Source: Planctomycetota bacterium
Lineage (GTDB): Bacteria; Planctomycetota; Planctomycetia; Planctomycetales; Planctomycetaceae
Assembly (NCBI GenBank): GCA_030836185.1
Contig: JAURQH010000074.1
Span: 1 to 53,058 of the forward strand
DNA: 53,058 bases
Reading direction: 5' to 3'
The notes under the pieces are model-generated. The model made no database searches and was not told the origin of the DNA. It saw nothing but the letters and a program-made list of their open reading frames with translations. Shown here one piece after another: positions 1 through 7,288 of this stretch (position 1 is its first letter; each line of letters opens with the position of its first letter). The translations under genes and the position numbers were made by a program.

Positions 1-4
1 CAGG

Positions 5-142
5 CTGCGGTAGACCAACAATACCGAACGAATCCACCAGACGTTAAACTACCAGACGCCTGAGGAATTCGAGAAAGACTACGCAGCCAGGCTGGCTGCG
101 TGAATGAAAGATTTGTTCTCCGTTATTGTTGGTCTACCGCAG
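5..142. mobile_element. MITE-like, internally deleted IS remnant with 19-bp perfect inverted ends
   Basis: Bases 5-23 (CTGCGGTAGACCAACAATA) are the exact reverse complement of bases 124-142. Between them lies about 100 bp that ends in an IS3-type transposase C-terminus with its stop at 101-103. The simplest reading is an IS that lost its interior, leaving left end, last codons of the transposase and right end. If the ends are trimmed to 6 and 141, the element starts TG and ends CA, as IS3-family ends often do. No matching target duplication is visible in the few flanking bases. Alternatively the pair is a fold-back artefact near an assembly end. Confidence 0.5.
14..103 (+). pseudogene. C-terminal remnant of an IS3-type transposase
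   Basis: The frame ending at the TGA at 101-103 reads NTERIHQTLNYQTPEEFEK and then an Ala/Arg-rich tail. This resembles the last residues of IS3-family OrfB integrases (the typical N-x-x-R-x-H-x-x-L-x-Y-x-T-P-x-E-F pattern). The same frame has a stop at 11-13, and the catalytic core (DDE) is absent. It is therefore a dead tail inside the inverted-end element, not a working gene. Confidence 0.55.
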
Positions 143-345
143 AGTGGGCCGAACCTGAAACCATTATCTCTCTTGATGAAATTACGGACTTAAGCGTGAA
201 TTATAACAGCTCTTTTTTTGAGGATTCGATGGTCTTTGTCTCGACAGCTTCCGGGATTGAAACAACATTTCCGATCTCCAGTGAACATGGGCTCGACAAA
301 AAATTTGTGGAAGCCCTTCAATTTGAGCCTTCTTTACCCGAATGA
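143..345 (+). pseudogene. 3' part of a small unknown gene, cut by the IS remnant
   Basis: An open frame runs out of the IS remnant and ends with TGA at 343-345. The part outside the element encodes about 67 acidic residues with a beta-rich look (TIISLDEITDLSVNYN, then MVFVSTASGIETTFPIS). A GTG at 100 could formally start an 81-residue protein, but that start lies in the transposase tail. The original N-terminus was probably lost when the element inserted. I do not recognise the family. No signal peptide or catalytic motif is visible. Confidence 0.35.
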
Positions 346-1057
346 CCATCATGTCACTTCGGTTCCACGATCGGAAACATCATTGGCCCTTCAGCATCGC
401 CGTACTGACTCAGAGAGTCGGCATACGACGACGTTTCCCCGCCCCTATCGAACTCCTTTGCTCTTTATGTCTCTTATGTGTCTCGGCGGTTTTGCATCAA
501 ATCATCGATCCCCGAAGTGATCTTGCGAAATGCGATCTACCAGAGTTAACGTTCGTGGTTCGCCTGACGGCGAATTGATCTTTGGCAATTTGACTTACAT
601 ATAGCCATTGTGCGCAAGCACATTGGATAGGTTCGAGTGTCATTCATTGTTCATCAATGACGACCACTGCAACGTGAGAAAGAGAGCGATTTCGCGTGAC
701 GTGGAAAATGCGCACCCACAAAAAGCGACAAGTGTTCACAATATGAAGATCGACGCAAGCCAATGAGAGCCAACAAGTTGCTCAAGAGTATGGAAGATTC
801 GAAATCAAGATTCGGGAAGATTTGATTCAACATTTGGTCAAGATTCGGTCAAGGTGTGTCCCCGAATCTCCGAATCTTCAAATCTTGAAACGGCGTTTCA
901 GTGTTCGGGAATGAGGGGGCGACAGCGAAAATCGGTGCAAAACCCTGCTATTGACCGATTTGGGAGAAAATCCGACAATTCCGTCGCGCTGAATTTCTCG
1001 CAAGAGAACCCCCTGACAACGAATTCTGACATCATCAGTACCACGGAAGGTCATTTG
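346..1057. other. Non-coding stretch upstream of lpxA
   Basis: No convincing gene is seen here; the short open frames lack ribosome sites and family features. It contains a small GNRA-type hairpin (TGTGC-GCAA-GCACA, 609-622) and, nearer lpxA, the nested inverted repeats at 793-879. An in-frame extension of lpxA reaches back to 854. It is rejected because its translation is not LpxA-like and the ATG at 1058 has a ribosome site. Confidence 0.6.
793..879. repeat. Nested inverted repeats built from AAGATTCG units
   Basis: Bases 793-801 (GAAGATTCG) pair with 871-879, and 808-816 (AGATTCGGG) pair with 861-869, giving two stacked 9-bp helices around a loop of about 44 bases. Further related units lie at 817-824 and 840-848 (direct) and 879-886 (inverted). 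No T-tract follows, so it is not a simple terminator. It sits about 180 bases before lpxA and could be a leader structure, a binding-site array or a REP-like repeat. Confidence 0.55.
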
Positions 1058-1849
1058 ATGAGTATCCATCCCTCCGCAATTATCGACGAACAAGCCACCA
1101 TTGCCGACGATGTTACTATTGGCCCATATGTGGTGATTGAAGGCCCGGTCAAAATCGGCGCTGGAACCACCATCAAAGCCACGGCGGTCATCACCGGCCA
1201 TACGACCATCGGCGAGAATTGTGAAATCTTTCCACACGCCGTCATTGGGGGAGAACCTCAAGACATGCGTTATGAGGGTGAGGAATCATATGTCGTCGTT
1301 GGCGACGATTGCATTATTCGCGAAGGGGTCACCATTCATCGAGGTACGGGCGAAGGAACAACGACCTCCATCGGTGATCGATGCTTTTTGATGTCAAACG
1401 CACACGTGGGGCACAACTGTGTTGTCGGTGACGATTGCCTATTGATCAGTGGTTGTTTGCTGGGTGGGCATGTGACTGTCGGCGAGCGAGCCGTGATCTC
1501 GGGGAACACTGCTCTGCATCAATTTGTCCGCATTGGAAAAATGGCCATGTTGGGTGGTGTGGCAGCCGTTGTGCAAGACGTGCCACCTTATGCAATGACG
1601 AACCACGATGGTCACGTAGTGAGTATCAATGTGGTTGGCTTAAAACGTGCCGGGTTTAACGCGGAAGAACGCAGCGAGATCAAAGAAGCCTACCGTTTGA
1701 TGTATCGCGAATCATTGCCGTTAGGGCAAGTGGTCGCGATGCTCACTCAGAATCCCTGTTCTGAAGTATTGCAACCGCTGGTTGATTTTCTGGAAGGTTC
1801 CAATCGAGGGATCGTCAAAGGGACTGTTCGCAAACGTCGAGCTGCGTAA
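1058..1849 (+). CDS. lpxA: Acyl-ACP--UDP-N-acetylglucosamine O-acyltransferase (LpxA)
   Basis: First enzyme of lipid A synthesis: transfers a 3-hydroxyacyl chain from ACP to UDP-GlcNAc in the cytoplasm. The 263-residue product matches the usual LpxA length. It is a left-handed beta-helix of hexapeptide repeats (IGPYVVI, VKIGAGT, TIGENCEI) from about residue 5 to 190, then a helical C-terminal domain. The motif SNAHVGHNCVVG places the likely catalytic His at 119. The ATG at 1058 follows AAGG at good spacing and gives the conserved start ATIADDVTIGP. The usual lpxD/fabZ/lpxB neighbours are absent, so it stands alone here. It supports a lipid A-bearing outer membrane. Confidence 0.95.
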   Translation: MSIHPSAIIDEQATIADDVTIGPYVVIEGPVKIGAGTTIKATAVITGHTTIGENCEIFPHAVIGGEPQDMRYEGEESYVVVGDDCIIREGVTIHRGTGEGTTTSIGDRCFLMSNAHVGHNCVVGDDCLLISGCLLGGHVTVGERAVISGNTALHQFVRIGKMAMLGGVAAVVQDVPPYAMTNHDGHVVSINVVGLKRAGFNAEERSEIKEAYRLMYRESLPLGQVVAMLTQNPCSEVLQPLVDFLEGSNRGIVKGTVRKRRAA

Positions 1850-1876
1850 CGGGCGATGACATTTTGTGTCACGGGA

Positions 1877-2545
1877 CTAATCGATTTGGACGACCAGCAG
1901 TGATTCTGCGGCTGAGAGGCCGAGCGATAGCATGCTGCCGTTCACAGAAATTGTCATGATCCCTCCCGAGAGATTGCGATTTTCGACGACACCTTCGGTA
2001 TCGATATTCAGGTTTGAGTCTGACAGGTATCTCAAGAAATCTCCCTGCTGATCGGTCACGCGGGCTAAGCGAAATTGTTGTCCCGGCTGACAACTGGACA
2101 GAGTGACAATCTCGCGAGTGGTTCCGCGTAGTTGACCATCTTCTGTCGGAATGGGATCGCCGTGAGGATCGAACTGGGGGCGTCCCAGAAACTCGTCAAT
2201 TTTTCCGACCAGGAAATCACTCACCGAGTGTTCCATATCCTCGGCCTCCTCGTGAACCTGATCCCAGGTCAGTTTCAGAGTTTTGACGAGGAAGAGTTCG
2301 ATCAGTCGGTGGCGACGCAGCATTCTCATCGCCAGCTTTCGGCCTGATTCGGTAAGAGCCGCTCCCTCGTAAGGTTTATACTCGGCTAGCTGACTATCAC
2401 TGAGCGTTTTGAGCATGCTGGTGACAGTACCCGGTGACACGACCATCGCTTCGGCAATTTTGCCGGTAGACATTAATGTTTCGCCGGTTTGCAACTCGTG
2501 CTGCAAGATGGCTTTCAGATAATTTTCAACGGTCAGGGTGGTCAT
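1877..2545 (-). CDS. DtxR/MntR-family metal-dependent transcriptional regulator
   Basis: Probable iron- or manganese-sensing repressor of 222 residues. The N-terminus is the DtxR winged helix (TVENYLKAILQHE, then the recognition segment MVVSPGTVTSMLKTL, about residues 5-65). The dimerisation and metal domain follows at about 66-135, with ERRHRLIE-like RRHRLIELFL, then HEEAEDMEHSVSD. The last 75 residues look like the SH3/FeoA-type domain of longer DtxR proteins. The metal preference cannot be read from the sequence. It lies 83 bases downstream of pyrC on the same strand, without a visible terminator. No metal transporter is adjacent, so its targets are elsewhere. Confidence 0.9.
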   Translation of the reverse strand: MTTLTVENYLKAILQHELQTGETLMSTGKIAEAMVVSPGTVTSMLKTLSDSQLAEYKPYEGAALTESGRKLAMRMLRRHRLIELFLVKTLKLTWDQVHEEAEDMEHSVSDFLVGKIDEFLGRPQFDPHGDPIPTEDGQLRGTTREIVTLSSCQPGQQFRLARVTDQQGDFLRYLSDSNLNIDTEGVVENRNLSGGIMTISVNGSMLSLGLSAAESLLVVQID

Positions 2546-2628
2546 AGTTGTCTGGTCTGATGAATGCGATGCGGGCAGAAGAATTATTCGAGAGTCGTGC
2601 TAAAATTCCAATCTCTAAACTCTCAAGA

Positions 2629-3870
2629 TTAAGATATTCCAGATGATTTTTGTCGTTTCCCCTCGATATAAACAGCCTCGACACTTCCCGGAAATGTGAC
2701 TCCCGCAAACGGAGACCAACCACATTTCGTCTTCAAATCCTCCTCTTTGACCGTCCAGGGGCGAGAGAGATTCAAAACTGTGATAGACGCAACATAACCT
2801 GGTTCGAGTCGCCCAAACTTCTTGGGAGCAGTAAATGGATTCACAAATACTCCGGGGTTCGCAGAGCAGACTTCGGCAATCCGTTCGGGACTGAAATTTT
2901 GCTCGGCCATCAGCCAGGTGGTGAATGCAGCAAAGGTATCGAGATGGGGTTGCCCGGAGATCCCTCGTTCGTTTTCTTCTTTGGTATGCGGTGCATGATC
3001 GGTGGCGATGTAATCGAGTGTTCCCTCGCGAAGGGCATCGAGCATTGCCAACTTGTCGGCGTGTTTTCTTAACGGAGGGTTCATTTGCATCCAGCCACGA
3101 TTATCGTCCGTCAAATCACCGTCATCATAATAGAGATGATGAGGGGTGACTTCGCAGGTAACCGGTAGCCCCTTTTCACGAGCCTCACGGATAAGAGGAA
3201 TTCCCTCACCGACGGAATAATGGCACAACTTACCGATCAGTTCGTACTTCTCAATCATCATCAGTGCAAACTTTGTGGCCGACAGTTCGCATTCGGGCGG
3301 GCGGCGTTCTTCATGAGTGGCCGCATTGGCGGCGGCATCCAGAAGTTCGGGATCTTCACAATGAAAACTGACATGGCAACCGCGGTAAGCAGAAAGAGTT
3401 TCATCAAGTTGGGCGAGTGATTTGAAAAACAAATCTCCCACACTAGGGCCCATATAGGCTTTGTAGGGAACCTTACGAGAGAGCGGTTTGGTGCCGGGAC
3501 CGATCCCCGCGTACAGCGTCACTTGAATTGGGACATCACGTTGTCGCAGATGCTCTTCTTTCGCCGCATACGATTCATCGTCAATCGGTGCTGCTGGATT
3601 GTTGGGCATATCGGCAACCTGCACGATGCCGCCGTTAATTGCCGCCGCGGAAACTGTGCGAAAATCTTCTTTATAAATTTGCTCTTCACTGACATCATCG
3701 CGGGCGTGAATATGAATGTCACCCATACCGGCAAAAATGAGACAGTCATCGCTGTAAACTGTATCGGGTTCGCCCGGTAGATCACCCACGGCAGTGATGA
3801 CCCCCTCTTCGAATTGGACCCGACCTTTGGCGATTCCTTTCGGGGAGACGAGTTGTCCTTCAATCAGCAT
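2629..3870 (-). CDS. pyrC: Dihydroorotase
   Basis: Amidohydrolase-fold zinc enzyme that cyclises carbamoyl-aspartate to dihydroorotate in pyrimidine synthesis. The 413-residue product has the metal-binding HxH motif in GDIHIHARDD (His53, His55), the downstream His in TCEVTPHHLYYDD, and the catalytic Asp in ATDHAPHTKEE. The ATG at 3870 is chosen because a GGAG ribosome site lies six bases upstream and the family N-terminus begins here; the frame extends 26 codons further without family resemblance. Allantoinase or hydantoinase relatives are alternatives, but the DHAPHT motif favours dihydroorotase. It diverges from the secreted hydrolase gene at 3966. Confidence 0.88.
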   Translation of the reverse strand: MLIEGQLVSPKGIAKGRVQFEEGVITAVGDLPGEPDTVYSDDCLIFAGMGDIHIHARDDVSEEQIYKEDFRTVSAAAINGGIVQVADMPNNPAAPIDDESYAAKEEHLRQRDVPIQVTLYAGIGPGTKPLSRKVPYKAYMGPSVGDLFFKSLAQLDETLSAYRGCHVSFHCEDPELLDAAANAATHEERRPPECELSATKFALMMIEKYELIGKLCHYSVGEGIPLIREAREKGLPVTCEVTPHHLYYDDGDLTDDNRGWMQMNPPLRKHADKLAMLDALREGTLDYIATDHAPHTKEENERGISGQPHLDTFAAFTTWLMAEQNFSPERIAEVCSANPGVFVNPFTAPKKFGRLEPGYVASITVLNLSRPWTVKEEDLKTKCGWSPFAGVTFPGSVEAVYIEGKRQKSSGIS

Positions 3871-3965
3871 TGAATTCTCCGAGATCGTTTTTGCGTTTTG
3901 TTTTTTGACAGCATACGCTGAGAGCCTCGATTGAGAAACCCTTCCCACCTTCGGAGTGTCCCGTT

Positions 3966-6104
3966 ATGACCGGTTTTCGTTTTCCGCAGATTCTTATTCT
4001 GGCTTCGCTCTTGATGGGAACCTCCGTTTCGTCTTTTGCTCAGGAAACGGCAGAGTCTATATCCCGTGTATTTAGAGAAGGGCGATCTTCACCCGACGCA
4101 CGCTTGGGAAAACTCCGCAATCTACGAGATGCCTATCACCCTTGGACTCCACCGACGAATAAAAACGATTGGATCGAAACTGCTGAGAAAATTCGCACTC
4201 AACTCAAAGTCAGTAACGGCTTGATCCCTGCTTGGCCGAAAACTCCACTCAATGCGGTCGTTCATGGCGAAATACATCGGGGAGATTACATTGTGCAGCG
4301 TGTCTTTTTTGAATCGATGCCCGGGCATTATGTTTCGGGGAATTTGTATCGTCCCACAAAACTGGACGGCAAAGCGCCCGGCATCCTCTCTCCTCACGGA
4401 CATTGGACCGATGCACGGTTTTCGGATATGGGCGAAGAGGCCGCATTGAAAGCGATTGCCGAAGGGGGTGAGAATTATATGTCGGGGGGACGACATCACA
4501 TCCAGGCACGTATGGTTCATCTCGCCCGCATGGGCTGCATTGTTTTTCATTACGACATGGTGGGCTATTCCGACAGCAAAGTGATCGATCATCGTGCCGA
4601 TTTCGCCGATGCGGAGGCCGGGTCGTGGTTGATTAACACGATGGGATTACAAACCTGGAATTCACTTCGAGCACTCGATTTTCTGACATCACTCCCTGAT
4701 GTCGATACGGATCGAGTTGCCGTCACCGGAGCGAGTGGTGGAGGGACTCAAACATTCATGCTGGCAGCACTCGATGACCGTGTTGATGTGGCCTTTCCAG
4801 CCGTGATGGTTTCAACGGCTATGCAGGGGGGCTGTGTCTGCGAAAACGCCGATTACCTGCGACAGGGAATCAACAATGTGGCAATGGCGGCTGTGTTCGC
4901 ACCTAAGCCGTTGGGGATGACGGGTGCCAACGACTGGACGATCGACATCGAAACCAAAGGCCTGCCTGAGTTGAAGCAAGTCTATTCCTTCTATGATAAA
5001 CCGTCCAAGGTTTACGCCGAGGCGCATCCCGAATTCGGTCACAACTACAATTACGTCTCACGTGCAATCATGTACCAATGGATGGCCGAGTATTTGCATC
5101 TTCCTGAGGCTTCGCTAGTCGAAACCGACTTTTGGCCGATCCCCAAAGAAGAACTCTCGGTGTTTGACGATCAGCATCCGTTGCCGGAGAACTCCAAGTC
5201 GCCCGCAGAGTTGCGGCAGCAAATGATCGATTATCTCAAGCGACAAAATACCGCGATGGCAGCTTTGGCAGAGAGCGATCTGCCGAAATATCGCGAGCAA
5301 ATGAAGCCTGTGTTGGAAGTGATACTGGATGAGGGATTGCCGTTGGTGGAAGGAAGTGACGTGGGGCCGCATGAGAAAATATTGGTCAGCGGTCACACTC
5401 TGAACAAAGGAGTACTGATTCGCAAGCAACATAAAGAGATCATTCCAATCATTGCGATCTCACCAAAATTCGAGAGTCGCGGGACTGTGTTGTGGTTCGA
5501 TCAGCAGGGGAAATCTCATCTCTTCGATGAGGAAGGGAATATTAGCGATGAAGTCGTTCGACTCGTCGATGCAGGATTTGGAGTGATATCTGCCGACCTG
5601 TTCTTAACCGGTGAAGCAACTTATCCCGATTGGAAAGAGGGGATGCCGGTTGATGAAAAATATTCGGGATACACTTTTGGCTATAACAAGACCACTATCG
5701 CACAGCGCGTGCGTGACATATTAACTGTTGTTTCCACGCCTAAAGCTTCTCAGGAACTGCATGTGATCGGCACGGGTGACGCGGGGTTATGGACGTTGCT
5801 AGCAGGTACGCTTATCGAAGATGCCGTTGATACGATGATCGTCAATCTCGACGGATTTTCGTTTGCCAACATCACCGAGACATCGGACCCCAATTACTTG
5901 CCTGGCGCGTTGCGATACGGAGATGTGGGTGGGTTGGGATTATTGGCCACGCCCAAGCGATTGGAGATGGGTGGCGTGGCGGAGAAGTCGCAGACGGCTC
6001 AATTACTGAAGCTCGGAACTCCGGCACAGAATGGGAAGTTACGGATCGAAAGTGAAAACTTTAGCCGCAAGCAGATCGTTGATCTCATTCTGAATGCGAA
6101 GTGA
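3966..6104 (+). CDS. Secreted alpha/beta hydrolase, acetyl-xylan-esterase/prolyl-oligopeptidase type
   Basis: Exported 712-residue serine hydrolase. A signal peptide covers about the first 25 residues (hydrophobic ILILASLLMG, likely cut after SFA). The first alpha/beta-hydrolase half carries the nucleophile elbow VTGASGGGTQ (Ser257), a candidate Asp in TGANDWTID (Asp323) and His359 in FGHNYNY, so the triad looks complete. The second half (about 440-712) repeats a hydrolase-like core, but its elbow reads GTGDAG, without Ser, so it is probably structural or substrate-binding. Relatives in planctomycetes are annotated as acetyl xylan esterases. The true substrate is unknown. It has no operon partner. 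Confidence 0.8.
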   Translation: MTGFRFPQILILASLLMGTSVSSFAQETAESISRVFREGRSSPDARLGKLRNLRDAYHPWTPPTNKNDWIETAEKIRTQLKVSNGLIPAWPKTPLNAVVHGEIHRGDYIVQRVFFESMPGHYVSGNLYRPTKLDGKAPGILSPHGHWTDARFSDMGEEAALKAIAEGGENYMSGGRHHIQARMVHLARMGCIVFHYDMVGYSDSKVIDHRADFADAEAGSWLINTMGLQTWNSLRALDFLTSLPDVDTDRVAVTGASGGGTQTFMLAALDDRVDVAFPAVMVSTAMQGGCVCENADYLRQGINNVAMAAVFAPKPLGMTGANDWTIDIETKGLPELKQVYSFYDKPSKVYAEAHPEFGHNYNYVSRAIMYQWMAEYLHLPEASLVETDFWPIPKEELSVFDDQHPLPENSKSPAELRQQMIDYLKRQNTAMAALAESDLPKYREQMKPVLEVILDEGLPLVEGSDVGPHEKILVSGHTLNKGVLIRKQHKEIIPIIAISPKFESRGTVLWFDQQGKSHLFDEEGNISDEVVRLVDAGFGVISADLFLTGEATYPDWKEGMPVDEKYSGYTFGYNKTTIAQRVRDILTVVSTPKASQELHVIGTGDAGLWTLLAGTLIEDAVDTMIVNLDGFSFANITETSDPNYLPGALRYGDVGGLGLLATPKRLEMGGVAEKSQTAQLLKLGTPAQNGKLRIESENFSRKQIVDLILNAK

Positions 6105-6107
6105 AAC

Positions 6108-6431
6108 TCACCAGCCGAGGCTGATGTTGGTTTCGATGGCACGTTGTGCTTCGGTCTTATCAGATCCGGTGTCTCGCATGTAGAGCCTGATCGCGGAGAC
6201 TTTGTCACCTTTGGCGCGGTCGAGACATTCGCGAGCCATTTCGTTCGGGCTCATCGGTTGGTCGATGCCGAGCATTCGTTTTGAGATGACCCAGACATCG
6301 CGCGGTCGGCGCGAAACACGAACCACTTCCTCATCTGGATAGGATTCATTGGCAAGCGATTTGGCTTGCTCATCGTCGTCGGCCCAACCAATCATGATGT
6401 GAGCGGTTGTCTCAATTTCGTACAGCGCCAT
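6108..6431 (-). CDS. Conserved small protein of unknown function
   Basis: A 107-residue soluble protein beginning MALYEIETTAHIMIGW. It is acidic and shows an alpha/beta pattern: a strand, helices around EQAKSLANESYP, a strand with VWVISKR, then a helical C-terminus with AIRLYMRDTG. There is no signal peptide, membrane segment or metal motif. The ATG at 6431 is preferred to an upstream start at 6503 because the extra residues look non-coding. It is convergent with the hydrolase gene, with stops four bases apart. No function is assigned. Confidence 0.6.
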   Translation of the reverse strand: MALYEIETTAHIMIGWADDDEQAKSLANESYPDEEVVRVSRRPRDVWVISKRMLGIDQPMSPNEMARECLDRAKGDKVSAIRLYMRDTGSDKTEAQRAIETNISLGW

Positions 6432-6579
6432 AGTTGTTCTCGCTGAGAGTCCGTTCTCGAAATGTCTAAGTGTGCCAGCGTCCTGCCGTGCAGCATCTCT
6501 CATCTGTTATCGACCGGGAAATTCCGGGTTGGTGAGATATCTTAGTACAATTTTGGAAAACTCGCCATGCAACCCGTCA

Positions 6580-7269
6580 TTAAACCGATTCGGACTGCTT
6601 TTGATCCCACTTCTCTTCGGCGGAACTCTTTCGTAGATATAGGGGTTCCAGCGACCAGCAGTCGGCCAAAGGGATATCTTCTCGGGCGGAAAGTTCGCAG
6701 ATTGCCGAGGCAGAGGGAATATAGATCGAATCTTCCAAAAGACGTTCTCTATCAAGGAGTTGCGACGAATATCGAGTCAATCCAGGTCCGCTGAGAGATT
6801 CGTTGCCTGCGAGAGAATTCTCGAACGATTGTGCCGATTCGATGCGGATTTTACCGATTGGCGCCCATTCTGCTGCATCATTTCGTTCGAAATCACCCAC
6901 GAAAAGATCGCCTCTTTGAGCATCGCCGATGATCGTGACTGCATCAATCGTGGTCGGAGATTGGTGTGCAACGGCCAAAAAAGTGTCGATGGCTTTCACT
7001 TCACAGCCTAAAGAGTAAGCCAGCGTTTTCGCCGCGACCACGCCGATCCGTAAACCTGTAAAACTACCAGGACCGATACTGACCGCAACGCGACCAATAT
7101 CGGCAGGCTTCAGGTTTTGTTCTTTCAGGAGCTCATCGAGAACCTGAAAAATTGTGGTGGCATGTTTTTGGGATTGCGCGCCTAACGAACGCTCGAGAGG
7201 AACGCCTTGCCCATTCCAAATCGCGACACTGCCACGACGTGTTGATGTTTCGAGACCAAGAGACCACAT
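6580..7269 (-). CDS. tsaB: tRNA threonylcarbamoyladenosine synthesis protein TsaB
   Basis: Non-catalytic partner of TsaD in making the t6A37 modification of ANN-decoding tRNAs. The 229-residue length is typical. The ASKHA-type N-terminus (LGLETSTRRGSVAIW) and the signature VSIGPGSFTGLRIGVVAAKTLAY (in two adjoining parts, about residues 65-88) are clear. The ATG at 7269 gives the canonical start; an 18-codon extension is not family-like. It begins 19 bases after the stop of the M16 protease gene, so the two are probably cotranscribed. The C-terminus keeps the PLYLR motif seen in many TsaB proteins. Confidence 0.92.
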   Translation of the reverse strand: MWSLGLETSTRRGSVAIWNGQGVPLERSLGAQSQKHATTIFQVLDELLKEQNLKPADIGRVAVSIGPGSFTGLRIGVVAAKTLAYSLGCEVKAIDTFLAVAHQSPTTIDAVTIIGDAQRGDLFVGDFERNDAAEWAPIGKIRIESAQSFENSLAGNESLSGPGLTRYSSQLLDRERLLEDSIYIPSASAICELSAREDIPLADCWSLEPLYLRKSSAEEKWDQKQSESV

Positions 7270-7288
7270 GAGGAGTTCACCGAGTGTC

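Noticed and set aside
218-578. Short overlapping open frames after the IS remnant
   Set aside because: No ribosome sites, no family features, and they overlap each other and the end of the truncated frame.
854-1057. In-frame N-terminal extension of lpxA
   Set aside because: The extra 68 residues are unlike LpxA and cover the hairpin; the ATG at 1058 has a ribosome site and gives the normal length.
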